From CAIWHR01 sp963734085 (GTDB lineage Bacteria; Pseudomonadota; Gammaproteobacteria; Burkholderiales; Casimicrobiaceae), in contig CAVTFT010000013.1 of the NCBI GenBank assembly GCA_963734085.1, positions 1-64,000 of the forward strand: a stretch of DNA of 64,000 bases, read 5' to 3'. The translations under genes and the position numbers were made by a program. Shown here piece by piece: positions 50,417 through 59,454 of the stretch; position 1 is the first letter of the stretch; every line of letters starts with the position of its first letter. The notes under the pieces were generated by a model that saw nothing but the letters and a program-made list of their open reading frames with translations, had not been told where the DNA came from and ran no database searches.

Positions 50417-51490
50417 TCAGCCATTTGCGACGCGCAGAATCGTCATAGTTCCGACGCGATCGAGCACTCGATTCGCAAGGTTTACGAGGCGCCCGACATC
50501 GGCACTGGCGTAGTGCTCGGGCATCGTTCGCGTGGCGTGGCCGAGCAGCGCCGCGCGATCTTCTTCCGATACGCCCGCGGCCCGCAGTCGGGTCGCAAAG
50601 GTGTGCCTCAGATCGTGAACTTGAACGTCCGGCAGCTTCGCTTCGCGACGAGCGCGCTGCCACGCCGTATTGTTCATGCGTTCGACGCGTTCGCCTCGAT
50701 AGGCGAACACCCATACGGCATGCTTTCCTCTTTGCATCTCGATAATCGACCACGCCACGTCATTCAAGATCACCACGTGCGCGCGCCGCGATTTGAACGC
50801 TTCCGCCGGAACTACGAACACGCTGCGACCGAGTTCGGCGATCGGCACCTCCCACGACCACCGTAAGCCACACAGATTAGCATCACGTAAACCGGTGTTG
50901 ACGGCAAAGAGCGCCATGCGGGCCAGGTGGTCCGGTAACCGACGGAAGAGTCGCTCTTGCTCATCCCAATTGATTGGATGCGGAAGACGAGGCGACTCGC
51001 GTAGCATCGTGATAAGCGGAGGGGCCGTTTCCAGCCATGGGAAGCCGTCTCCATCGCGATAGGCGCGCGCGGCGCGGTGCAGGATGGTACGCGCAACTTC
51101 CAGCGTCCGGTTGATCGTTGTTGCGCTCACCCCATCGGCCAAGCGTTCCTCTATGAGGGGTCGCAACGTTTCGTCGTGTACCTTGCGAATCTCTAGATCA
51201 CCAACATAACGCGATAGCAATCGCAGATGCCACGCGATATCGGCCTGAGTCCGTTTGTACTTGGATTCGAGTAGGAACCGTTTGGCGCAGTCAGAGAACA
51301 GGGGACGGGCGTGCGCCCTTCGCTCCAGTTCCCAGTCGAGGCGCTCCAACTCCTGTGCAAGACGACGCTCTGCTTGCTCCTGACATACTAAGCCCAAGCG
51401 TGCGAATATACATTCGCCACGGTGCTCTTTGTTAATGGTACGGAAACCCTCCGTATCGACGGTGATGCCTGGTGTGCGTGTCGTGCCCAT
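50417..51490 (-). CDS. phage-type tyrosine integrase (357 aa)
   Basis: This is a close paralogue of the integrase at 23642, with catalytic residues at identical positions: Arg202, His292, Arg295, His318 and Tyr327 (NTGLRDAN, VHDLRHTFATR, LLGHATRTM, EHYASAD). It ends naturally near residue 357 (TILRVANG), unlike the other copy, whose frame reads on through att. A weak CCTCC/GGAGG stem overlaps its ribosome-binding site. It likely integrates an element at the tRNA-end site 0.1 kb downstream. Confidence 0.93.
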   Translation of the reverse strand: MGTTRTPGITVDTEGFRTINKEHRGECIFARLGLVCQEQAERRLAQELERLDWELERRAHARPLFSDCAKRFLLESKYKRTQADIAWHLRLLSRYVGDLEIRKVHDETLRPLIEERLADGVSATTINRTLEVARTILHRAARAYRDGDGFPWLETAPPLITMLRESPRLPHPINWDEQERLFRRLPDHLARMALFAVNTGLRDANLCGLRWSWEVPIAELGRSVFVVPAEAFKSRRAHVVILNDVAWSIIEMQRGKHAVWVFAYRGERVERMNNTAWQRARREAKLPDVQVHDLRHTFATRLRAAGVSEEDRAALLGHATRTMPEHYASADVGRLVNLANRVLDRVGTMTILRVANG

Positions 51491-52048
51491 GAGCTCCTCC
51501 TCCGGTAAGGGGGAGGGGCATTTTGGAAAGCAGCGACAAGACCAGGCAAGTTTTCGACCAATGGATTCCTAATCCGGCGCCCAGTTGGAAGCGCATGTTG
51601 AATCAGGCTCTTGCAAAACACGCCCAGTTTCAAGAGCAGCTACGCGCAGCCTCAGAGCAGTTGCAAGGAGGCAAACGAAGTTACGAAATGGCTACGCTCG
51701 CTATCGTCCAAGTTCGAGCCGCACCGCCGCTCTGAACAGCTGCAGACGACCCGTTCCCGCCGTTCCGGTTTTCGCAAAGCAGCCGCATGGAAACGCGAAA
51801 GCAGATTTTTGTCGCTCGATCGCATTGCTGGTCGACCGACTGGCATGGTAGTGCGACCGCGGCGAGCCGACCATTCCACATAGATCCACGGAAATGGGGG
51901 CTGTGGAGTGCACTCGCAGGGACACGACGCTTGCATCAACCGATACCGCGAGCTACAGCCCCAATTGCTTGAAGAAATCGTCTCTCTTGTCGTCCCGAGT
52001 TCGCGTCGGTCCCGCCATTCCCGGTGCCCGAGCAGCACTGAAGATCGT
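51491..52048. other. mostly gene-free stretch
   Basis: A possible 70-codon frame from TTG 51523 (MESSDKTRQVFDQWIPNPAPSWKRML...) looks plausible for its first 45 residues but lacks a clear ribosome-binding site. The remainder to 52048 shows nothing I can support. Confidence 0.35.
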
Positions 52049-54949
52049 TCAACGCTCGAGCGCGTACGCGATGGCCTGCTCCGTCGACATCGCGCGACCC
52101 TTGCGCAAGGCCTCCTCGAGCGATGCGGCATCCGGGAAGAGCGCTCGAAGCGAAGCGATCGATGCGTCGTACGCGGCGCGGTCCTTGGGCCGCAGCGGAT
52201 AGTCGATCTCCGCGCGCAGCCGCTCTGCGCTCCCGAAGATACATGCGGCGCGTTCGGCCCGCGCGCGCGCGAGCGCGCCCCGCGCCACGCCTTCGAGCGC
52301 TTCCGCCATCCCGCGCAGGTCCGCGAGCTCGCGCAGCAGCGCAAGGCTCTCTCGGTGCAGCGCGTCAGCGCCGTCCGGATCGTTGCGTGCGAGCGCGACC
52401 TTGGCGAGATTGTTGAGCTGCTGCGTGATCCCACGCCGATCGCCGATCTCGCGCCGAATGTCGAGGCTCTCCTGGTACAACGCACGCGCGTTCTCAAGGT
52501 CGCCTTGCACGTACGCAAGCTCGCCGAGGTTGTTGAGCGCCGCGGGCACTCCCCAGCGGTCACCAAGGTCGCGGAAGATCTCGAGGCACTCGACGAACAG
52601 CGGTCGCGCGGACGCGTAGTCTTCCTGTGCATCGGCGACCGCACCGAGATTGTTGAACAGGATCGCCATGTTCCACCGGTCGCCGAGCTCGCGCCGGATG
52701 GCGAGGCATTCCCGATAGAGCGTCGTCGCGCCCTCATAGTCCCCGCGGTCGTAGGCCAGCGAACCCAGGTTGTTGAGCGCGTCGGCGATGCCCTGGCGGT
52801 CGTCCAGCTCGCGCCGTAGCGCGAGGCTCTGCTCGTACAGCCCGCGCGATGCCGGATAGTCGCATTCGCCGTGCGCGACGTTGCCCAGATTCGACAGCGT
52901 GCGCGCGATCCACTGGCGATCGCCGAGCGCGCGCCAGATCGCGAGCGCTTCGTCGTAGAGCGCGCGCGCGGTCGCGTGGTCAGTCTGCTGCCACGCCAGC
53001 GTACCCGCGCCGTTGAGCGCCTTGGCCCGCGCGGCATCCGGCTCGCGCGCGTCCGCGAGGAAGGTCGTGAGCCAGCGGCGGCCCTCGCTGAACAGTCCGC
53101 GCACGTACCAGAAGCGCCAGATCGACGCGGCGAGGTGCAATCCCGCGTGCGTGTCCCCATCGGCGGCGGAAGCCCACGCAAGCGCCGCGCGCACGTTGTC
53201 GTATTCGATCTCCACGCGATCCAGCCAGAAGCGCTGCTCGCGCCCGGACAGGTGCGGCTCGGCTTGCGCGCCGAGCGCTGCGAAATAGGCGAGATGTCGG
53301 TCGCGCCACATCATGGCAATGCCGTGCTCCAGCAGGCGCTCGCGCGCGTATTGCCGGATGGTCTCGAGCAGACGGTAGCGGGTTGCGTCGCCCCGTGTCT
53401 CCGCAGCCACGAGGCTCTTGTCGACCAGCGACGTCACGAGGTCGAGCATCATGGCGTCGTCGACGCCGTCGCCGCGGCACACCTGCTCCGCGGCGTCGAG
53501 CGTGAACCCGCCCACGAACACCGCCAGGCGCCGGAACAACGTTTGCTCCGGCGCGCGCAGCAGGTCGTAGCTCCAGTCGATGAGGGAGCGCAGCGTCTGC
53601 TGGCGCGGCAGCGCCGTTCTCGAGCCGCCGGTGAGCAGGCGAAAGCGCTCGTCCAGGCGCGCGTTCACTTCCTCGATGGAAAGCGCGCGCACGCGTGCTG
53701 CCGCAAGCTCGAGCGCCAGCGGAATGCCGTCGAGTCGGGCGCAGACCGACGCCAGCGCGGGCGCGTTCTGCTCGGTCACCGCGAAGCGCGGCGCCTGCGC
53801 GCGAGCGCGCTCGATGAACAGACGGGCCGACTCGTAGCGCGCGACCGCGTCGAGCGACGTATCGTGTCGCGGATCGGGCGTGGACAACGACGGTACGCGA
53901 TACGTGGACTCACCCGCGATCCCGAGCGCTTCGCGGCTGCTCACCAGCAGCGACACTTCCGGACATTGGTGCACGATGACGTCGGCAAGCGCGGCGCACG
54001 CGGGCAACAAGTGCTCGGCATTGTCAAGAACGAGCAGCACGCGCCGGGTGCGCAGGTGCTCGGTGATGGATTTCGTCAGCGTCTTGGCCGGTTCCTCGCG
54101 CAGGCCGAGGACCGTCGCGACGGCTTGCGGTACGGTGGCGGCATCCGCCAGTGCGGCAAGCTCCACGAGCCAGACACCATCCGGGTACGCGTCGAGCATG
54201 TCCCCCGCGACGTGGAGCGCGAGGCGTGTCTTGCCGCATCCGCCCGATCCCGTGAGCGTGAGCAGGCGCGCAATGCCGAACAGGTTACGGACTTCCGCGA
54301 TCTCCCGCTCTCGGCCGACGAAGCTCGTCACCTGAAGCGGCAGGTTGTTCGGCGTCGTGTCGAGCGAGCGCAGCGCAGGAAAAGTGTTCGGCAGGTCGGA
54401 ACAGGTCACCTGCCAGATGTCGACGGGCGTCGAAAGATCGCGCAGGCGTACGCGTCCGAGGTGCAGGACATCGATGCCGTCGCCGAAACGCGAGCGGGCG
54501 AGGTCGACGACGGCCTGCGACAGCAGGATCTGCCCGCCGTGCGCAGCGCCGGCGATGCGCGCCGCGCGGTTGACGGCGCTACCGAAGTAGTCGCCTGCGC
54601 GCATCTCCGAGACGCCGGCGTGCAGGCCGCACCGCATCCTGAATGCGATGCCGCAGTCGCCTCCGATCTGCGTCATCCCCCGTTGCAGCTTCACCGCGGA
54701 CGCGACGGCGCGGGCGGGGTCCTCGAACACCGCGTGCATGCCATCGCCGATCATCTTCACGAGCTGTCCGCCGTTCGCTTCCACGACCGAGCGGCACAAC
54801 GCATCGTGGCGCGCGAGGGCCTCGCCCATGCGGGCGGGCTCGGTCTCCCAGAGCCGAGTGCTGCCCTCGATGTCCGTGAACAAGAACGTCGGCGCGCCGT
54901 CTGACACGCCGTCTTGTAGCAAGTCGTCGCGGTCACGCTTCGCAGCCAT
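52049..54949 (-). CDS. class III adenylate cyclase / STAND ATPase / TPR regulator
   Basis: The start at 54949 (MAAKRDRDDLLQDG) is preferred; an in-frame upstream start at 55003 adds 18 residues (numbering below uses it). Residues ~38-200 are a nucleotide cyclase domain with metal Asp44 (FLFTDIEGST) and Asp87 (KMIGDGMHAVF) and the transition-state NRAARI motif at 145-150, so it is probably active. Residues ~225-500 are a STAND ATPase with P-loop GSGGCGKT (252-259) and Walker B VLLVLDNAEHLL. Residues ~640-960 are ~40-residue TPR units repeating LNNLGxLAYxxGDYExAxxL. It is a cytoplasmic sensor or regulator that may make cAMP. It parallels the winged-helix protein at 25939, with the DNA-binding domain replaced by a cyclase. 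Confidence 0.92.
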   Translation of the reverse strand: MAAKRDRDDLLQDGVSDGAPTFLFTDIEGSTRLWETEPARMGEALARHDALCRSVVEANGGQLVKMIGDGMHAVFEDPARAVASAVKLQRGMTQIGGDCGIAFRMRCGLHAGVSEMRAGDYFGSAVNRAARIAGAAHGGQILLSQAVVDLARSRFGDGIDVLHLGRVRLRDLSTPVDIWQVTCSDLPNTFPALRSLDTTPNNLPLQVTSFVGREREIAEVRNLFGIARLLTLTGSGGCGKTRLALHVAGDMLDAYPDGVWLVELAALADAATVPQAVATVLGLREEPAKTLTKSITEHLRTRRVLLVLDNAEHLLPACAALADVIVHQCPEVSLLVSSREALGIAGESTYRVPSLSTPDPRHDTSLDAVARYESARLFIERARAQAPRFAVTEQNAPALASVCARLDGIPLALELAAARVRALSIEEVNARLDERFRLLTGGSRTALPRQQTLRSLIDWSYDLLRAPEQTLFRRLAVFVGGFTLDAAEQVCRGDGVDDAMMLDLVTSLVDKSLVAAETRGDATRYRLLETIRQYARERLLEHGIAMMWRDRHLAYFAALGAQAEPHLSGREQRFWLDRVEIEYDNVRAALAWASAADGDTHAGLHLAASIWRFWYVRGLFSEGRRWLTTFLADAREPDAARAKALNGAGTLAWQQTDHATARALYDEALAIWRALGDRQWIARTLSNLGNVAHGECDYPASRGLYEQSLALRRELDDRQGIADALNNLGSLAYDRGDYEGATTLYRECLAIRRELGDRWNMAILFNNLGAVADAQEDYASARPLFVECLEIFRDLGDRWGVPAALNNLGELAYVQGDLENARALYQESLDIRREIGDRRGITQQLNNLAKVALARNDPDGADALHRESLALLRELADLRGMAEALEGVARGALARARAERAACIFGSAERLRAEIDYPLRPKDRAAYDASIASLRALFPDAASLEEALRKGRAMSTEQAIAYALER

Positions 54950-55123
54950 TGTGGGCGAGAGCCCGAATTCTGCTGGAACTGCATTCTGCAAGGCGCAGAT
55001 CACTTTCGCAACCGAGCCTTAACCGCGCACTGCCTGCCCGAATTGGAGCGACGCCGTGAGTGACCGGTCCTGGCCGCACTGAGACATCGGTGCTCGCCAT
55101 GAGCGGACATTCCGGCATGCGTC

Positions 55124-56269
55124 CGCGAAGGACGGCTGATGCCGGACTTCAAGACCATTGCCAACTTCCGCAAGGACAATGGGCGGGCGATCCGCAAGGT
55201 ATGTCGCCAGTTCATCGTGCTGTGCCGCCAGCTCAATCTGTTCACTGAGGCGATCGTGGCCATCGATGGCAGCAAGTTCAAGGCGGTGAACAACCGCGAT
55301 AAGAACTTCACCCCGGCCAAGATGCAGCGGCGGATGGCGCAGATCGAGGAGAGCATCGTGCGGTACCTTGCCGCGATGGACACGGCCGACCGGGCCGAGC
55401 CCGAAGTGGCGGAGCTGAAGAAGGGCCGGCTGCAAGAGAAGATTGCGGCGCTGAAGGAGCGGATGCAGCAGCTCAAGGTACTCGAAGCGCGGATGCTCGC
55501 CAGCCCTGATCAACAGCTGTCGCTGACCGACCCTGATGCCCGTTCGATGAAGAGTCGCGATGGTGGCATCGTCGGCTACAACGTGCAGACGGCGGTGGAC
55601 ACCAAGAACCATCTGATCGTGGCGCACGAAGTCGTCACCGCGGGCATCGATCGCGAACAGCTGACCCCGATGGCCGAACAGGCGCGCGCGGCCACGGGGA
55701 TCGACGATCTAACCGTGGTGGCCGACCGCGGCTACTTCAAGAGCGAGCAGATCCGGCAATGCGACGAGGCCGGGATCACACCGCTGGTGCCCAAGTCGAT
55801 GACCTCCAACAGCAAGGCCGAGGGTCGCTTCGACAAGCAGGATTTCATCTACATCGCCGCCGACGATGAGTACCGGTGCCCCGCGGGGCAACGGGCCATC
55901 AAGCGCTTTACCACCATCGAGAATGGCCTGACCTTGCACAAGTACTGGTCCTCGGCTTGCCCCAGGTGTGCGCTCAAGGCGCAATGCACGACGGGCGACT
56001 ATCGGCGCATTGCGCGTTGGGAACATGAAGCTGTTCTCGAGGCGATGCAGCTGCGGCTGGATCGGCAACCCGAGATGATGCGAGTACGACGACAAACGGT
56101 CGAGCATCCGTTCGGAACGATCAAGTCCTGGATGGGGTGGACCCACTTCCTGATGAAATCGCTGCCGCGCGTGCGCACCGAGATGAGTCTGCACGTCCTT
56201 GCCTACAACCTGAAGCGCGTGATGCGCATCCTGGGCATCGGTGAAATGATGCGAGCGATGAGCGCTTGA
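55124..56269 (+). pseudogene. IS1182-type transposase, N-terminus missing
   Basis: Recognisable sequence begins in-frame near 55124 (R-E-G-R-L-M-P-D-F-K-T-I) and runs to 56269. Full-length family members are about 450-500 residues, so roughly the first 100 are gone. The DDE core remains: IVAIDGSKFKAVNN (D), LTVVADRGYFKSEQI (D) and TVEHPFGTIKSWMG (E), with a Cys-containing insertion (YRCPAGQ, CPRCALKAQC) typical of this group. An ATG at 55139 could express the fragment. Flanking terminal repeats are not recognisable. Confidence 0.88.
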
Positions 56270-56655
56270 GCCAGCCGGGCTCGTATTTCGTCCGAAACAT
56301 TGGCGCCCTCGGCCTCATACGCCACCTAAACTGCGTAACCGCCTCTTACCGGTCACAGGACAGCGAAAGGGTCCACACTGACCCTCCAAGGTCGTCAGGT
56401 CCGCCATCATCGCTCAACTCGAAATATCTGCGAGCGTTCTTGCACAGCCTCGGCCGAATTCGGCCGTCAAGGTCAACGACGATCTGACACCGATCGCCAG
56501 ATCAAGTCCCGGCACGACAGGTGAGCACGCCGGCCATGTAGCTTAGTCGCGTCGCCACGGATTGAACGACGCGCTCTGTGGAGGTCACGCGCGGGAACAC
56601 CACAGTAGAACGCGCTACGATCGACGATCGCGACGGCGGGTAGGCTTAACGGGCG
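56270..56655. other. gene-free stretch
   Basis: There is no supported gene. It includes the downstream flank of the IS1182-type relic and a TCGACGATCGCGACGGC-like sequence near 56620 that recurs in related form near 58560 (GGATCGACGATCGGGA). Confidence 0.4.
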
Positions 56656-56799
56656 TCAGGCTTTCGGGATAAAAGCTATGGCGATGGCCAGCAACGCGAG
56701 GCCGATGATCTTCCCCGAGCGGTCCGCATAGGCAATGGTAAGCCGGATTGCCCCAAAGAGCGCCCCGACCTTGCGAGCCGGGGCGCGTGCTGCAGTCAT
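56656..56799 (-). CDS. small membrane protein, paralogue of 58012-58218 (47 aa)
   Basis: ATG 56799 gives MTAARAPARKVGALFGAIRLTIAYADRSG, then a hydrophobic C-terminus IIGLALLAIAIAFIPKA. That end is nearly identical to the end of the 68-residue protein at 58012 (IVGLALLAIAVAFFPKT), showing duplication. One membrane span is predicted. Function is unknown. Confidence 0.5.
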   Translation of the reverse strand: MTAARAPARKVGALFGAIRLTIAYADRSGKIIGLALLAIAIAFIPKA

Positions 56800-56809
56800 C
56801 GCGGGGAGG

Positions 56810-57016
56810 CTATCCCTCGTCGTCGGCCTCGCGGTGACGGTCGGCGTCTTCCACAAGACCTTGTTGTTCGCGGCGGAGCGCGCGGGCACCCATTTCTAGC
56901 TGGTCGATCGCGTCGACGGCCCCGGGCTCGCCCAGGCGCAGTGCCTCGCGTATGTCGTCGATCAACTGCCACACCCGCCGTTCGAGCGCCGAGCGTTGCC
57001 CGCTACGCCGCTTCAC
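56810..57016 (-). CDS. small charged helical protein (68 aa)
   Basis: A GTG start at 57016 follows AAGGAAGCAA. The sequence (RSALERRVWQLIDDIREALRL, AIDQLEMGARALRREQQGLVED) is a helical hairpin or coiled coil with strong charge. It is soluble. It is 10 nt upstream of the membrane peptide ending at 56656, so they may be an operon. Confidence 0.55.
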   Translation of the reverse strand: MKRRSGQRSALERRVWQLIDDIREALRLGEPGAVDAIDQLEMGARALRREQQGLVEDADRHREADDEG

Positions 57017-57042
57017 TTGCTTCCTTTCCCTTGCCCAGTTGT

Positions 57043-57147
57043 TTACCGACCTTTGTCAGAGGGGGCAATCGCTATTCGGATTATCAGCGCCATGCCAAGG
57101 ACGACTCCGACCAGAATCAGCAGTGTCCCAAACGTTTTGATGCTCAT
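57043..57147 (-). CDS. small membrane peptide, paralogue of 58588-58755 (34 aa)
   Basis: ATG 57147 gives MSIKTFGTLLILVGVVLGMALII followed by RIAIAPSDKGR. The start M-x-x-x-x-F-G-T-L-L-I-x-V-G matches the 55-residue protein at 58588 (MTVQSFGTLLIVVGISLAIVLG). A single membrane helix is predicted. Confidence 0.5.
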   Translation of the reverse strand: MSIKTFGTLLILVGVVLGMALIIRIAIAPSDKGR

Positions 57148-57350
57148 ACTCCTTCCTCTATTTGATCCCCGCCAGAAAGAGATCGTGCTCGCTCTATCGC
57201 TGGCCGAGGAGTTCTTCCGCGCGAGGATTCGCGGGAGCATCTCACGTATGAACGCATTTACACTGAATAGCAAGGGAATTCGACCGCACTCGCGGAGAAT
57301 GAAAAGCGCCCCGACCGACTGTGGAGAAGATCAGGGGCGCCGTGCTGCGG

Positions 57351-57533
57351 TCATCGCGGGCCAGAGAGGAACCGCAGGCGCAATTCCGGCGGCGCGATGA
57401 TCTCCCACTCGCTATAACGCGCCTCGTGGCGCTCGGCGACATAGCGCGCCTTCACCCATTTGCGTGTCACCGGATCACGGAAGCGAAACGGGTAGAGCAT
57501 TAGGACCGTCGGGGCATGCAGCGGGCCGGGCAT
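57351..57533 (-). CDS. small conserved-looking hypothetical protein (60 aa)
   Basis: ATG 57533 opens MPGPLHAPTVLMLYPFRFRD; the core PFRFRDPVTRKWVKARYVAER...ARYSEWEIIAPPELR is a composition I associate with a widespread proteobacterial hypothetical family. It is soluble and basic. An alternative start is MLYPFRF 11 codons in. No function is known. Confidence 0.6.
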   Translation of the reverse strand: MPGPLHAPTVLMLYPFRFRDPVTRKWVKARYVAERHEARYSEWEIIAPPELRLRFLSGPR

Positions 57534-57764
57534 GGTGTGAATGTTACTGCCCGCGCCGGCTTGCCGACTTGATCCGGAGTCTCGGACCGTCGGATCAATT
57601 TACAGCCTGCATCTCTGCGCGGGTTGCCGCTGGCGCAACCCTTTGAATAGGTTTCGGCGGGAATCGACGGCGCGAAAAATGCTATTCAATACGGTTCGGC
57701 GGCGCGAGCGACAAAGAGGAGGGGATGACGCTTTTCGGCTGATCGTGCTGCCGGGGGGCGTCTT

Positions 57765-57932
57765 ATGGATTGGGGCTGGATATTGCTTGGCGTCGTCGTC
57801 TGGGTGCTTTGCCTTCTAGTCGTGCTGGTCTTGTTGCGAATGGCCGGCGATCAGGATCGTGCAGCACGCCACGCGCAAAAGAGCCTCGACCCCTTTACCG
57901 ACATCACGATTACGCGCCCCGGCATGGATTGA
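57765..57932 (+). CDS. small membrane protein (55 aa)
   Basis: ATG 57765 follows GGGGGGCGTCTT. Residues 3-25 are a hydrophobic helix (WGWILLGVVVWVLCLLVVLVLL), followed by a charged cytoplasmic tail (GDQDRAARHAQKSLDPFTDIT). The family is unknown. Confidence 0.5.
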   Translation: MDWGWILLGVVVWVLCLLVVLVLLRMAGDQDRAARHAQKSLDPFTDITITRPGMD

Positions 57933-58011
57933 TTACAACAGCCTGGAGCCAGCGTCGCTGCGGCGGCCGTAACTCGAGATCGCGGCGCGTCGTTCGTGGC
58001 CGAAACCGGCG

Positions 58012-58218
58012 TTAGGTTTTCGGGAAAAAGGCCACCGCGATGGCCAGCAATGCGAGCCCTACGATGAATGCAAGCGCCGCGAGCCTTTCCAAACTAACCG
58101 GAACATGTTTCGCGAAGAACGAACTCCAAATGACGAAGACCGACGAAAAGCCGAATGCGAAGACTGCGAGTAACACGATAACGACCAGAAGCGGAGTCCC
58201 AAGTGCTTCGACGTTCAT
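58012..58218 (-). CDS. small two-span membrane protein (68 aa)
   Basis: The protein starts MNVEALGTPLLVVIVLLAVF and has two hydrophobic helices (residues ~8-33 and ~47-66) separated by FFAKHVPVSLERL. Its C-terminus is shared with the peptide at 56656. It is 12 nt downstream of the 50-residue membrane protein at 58231, suggesting an operon. Confidence 0.55.
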   Translation of the reverse strand: MNVEALGTPLLVVIVLLAVFAFGFSSVFVIWSSFFAKHVPVSLERLAALAFIVGLALLAIAVAFFPKT

Positions 58219-58230
58219 GCTCCCCGTCGC

Positions 58231-58383
58231 CTAGAAAAGAATTGGCGCTAGCAACAGAACGGCAAGCGCCAGCGCCCCCACGATCAAACGTTGCGGCTGG
58301 CGTACCTCGACGAACATGAGCGATACCAGCCCACCGATCACCGCGCCGGTGGCGAGCAGCAGAATGATGCCAAGTATCGGCAT
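58231..58383 (-). CDS. small two-span membrane protein (50 aa)
   Basis: ATG 58383 is preceded by GCGGAGACCAGCGA. The sequence MPILGIILLLATGAVIGGLV, a short polar turn (EVRQPQRL), then IVGALALAVLLLAPILF predicts a hairpin in the inner membrane. It is the first gene of a pair with 58012-58218. Confidence 0.55.
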   Translation of the reverse strand: MPILGIILLLATGAVIGGLVSLMFVEVRQPQRLIVGALALAVLLLAPILF

Positions 58384-58587
58384 TCGCTGGTCTCCGCTAA
58401 AGCTCTAGCTAGACGCACCGCGGCACATACCGTGCCGTGCGCGTCGGCCAGCGATGAGGATTCCACAACACGGACTCAGTCGGTGTCGCGGCTGACAACC
58501 GGACATGCCATCAACAATTTGTGAACGACGATATGCAGCGATCGCTCAGAACGCGCGTCAGGATCGACGATCGGGAACTCGAGTAGG

Positions 58588-58755
58588 CTAGGACAGGTCC
58601 GGGCGCCGCTGCGCATCCTTGCGCGCAGGACCCTTCGTCATCCTTTTGTAGTCACCGAAGAGCGGGATGACTCCCAACGCTATTAGGATGCCCAGTACGA
58701 TAGCTAGGCTGATTCCGACCACAATCAGCAGAGTCCCGAATGATTGGACGGTCAT
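58588..58755 (-). CDS. small membrane protein coupled to 58752-58949 (55 aa)
   Basis: ATG 58755 overlaps the upstream stop as ATGA. MTVQSFGTLLIVVGISLAIV begins a single span (to about residue 31), followed by a basic cytoplasmic tail (GDYKRMTKGPARKDAQRRPDLS). It is paralogous to the 34-residue peptide at 57043. Confidence 0.55.
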   Translation of the reverse strand: MTVQSFGTLLIVVGISLAIVLGILIALGVIPLFGDYKRMTKGPARKDAQRRPDLS

Positions 58756-58949
58756 TTGATCCCCACCAGAAGGAGATCGTCCGCAGTCGCCGGCCGAAAC
58801 ATTCGCAGCGGGAGCTCCGTCTCCCCTGGACCGGGAGGCGTGCTCAGATAGCGAATCACCGCGCGCTCTCGCCACACACTCACGATCTCAGCAATGAAAC
58901 CGTTGGTTGTCGCAATGCGATCACCAATGACGAAGCGAGCCTTCCGCAT
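58752..58949 (-). CDS. small hypothetical protein (65 aa)
   Basis: ATG 58949 opens MRKARFVIGDRIATTNGFIA, then EIVSVWRERAVIRYLSTPP and ELPLRMFRPATADDLLLVG. The strand pattern (FVIGDRI...FIAEIVSVW...AVIRYL) suggests a small SH3-like or KOW-like barrel. It is translationally coupled to the membrane peptide ending at 58588. Confidence 0.55.
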   Translation of the reverse strand: MRKARFVIGDRIATTNGFIAEIVSVWRERAVIRYLSTPPGPGETELPLRMFRPATADDLLLVGIK

Positions 58950-59454
58950 GCGATGAGGATCGCACCACGGAGCCGCAATCTGTGTTGCGGACCGACGCCC
59001 GGACACGCCGGCAGATCTAACAGTTTGTAAATTACACGTCGGCGTGCCGCTCACGCCGCCGTCACGCCTAACCGGATCAGATGCCACGACGTGATGTTTG
59101 GTCGGAAACGTCTTGCCCCTGCGGCCATGGTCAGCTGTCTTCGGCGCAATCGAACGACCGCTGTCGGCGGCTTTGCCGTGGGGCTGCAGTTGGCCGGTAG
59201 TGTGAATTCGCAACGGCGCCCGTTAGCTGCCGTTCGCGCCAGGGGCTGACAACTCCAAGGGCAGCTATCGGGGGACTTGGGGGAATCTCAGCTCGCGGCC
59301 ATGAGCAGCCGTAGGGCACGGTCCGCCCAAAGCAGACACTGGCCGCCAATACGCCGGCCAAGACAGCTCATTTCTTGAGCCAACGACGTTTGCTAGACTG
59401 GAATACCGAACTCGTTACGCCGCCCGGGATCGCTCTCATTCGTCGGAGCAAAGC
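58950..59454. other. gene-free stretch
   Basis: I see no supported gene. It must hold the promoter of the binding-protein operon at 59455. Minus-strand open frames here are Arg/Ser-rich shadows. Confidence 0.45.

Noticed and set aside
52871..54904. 677-codon open frame antisense to the cyclase-ATPase-TPR gene
   Set aside because: Arg/Gln/Val-rich composition and complete overlap with a gene that has clear catalytic motifs.
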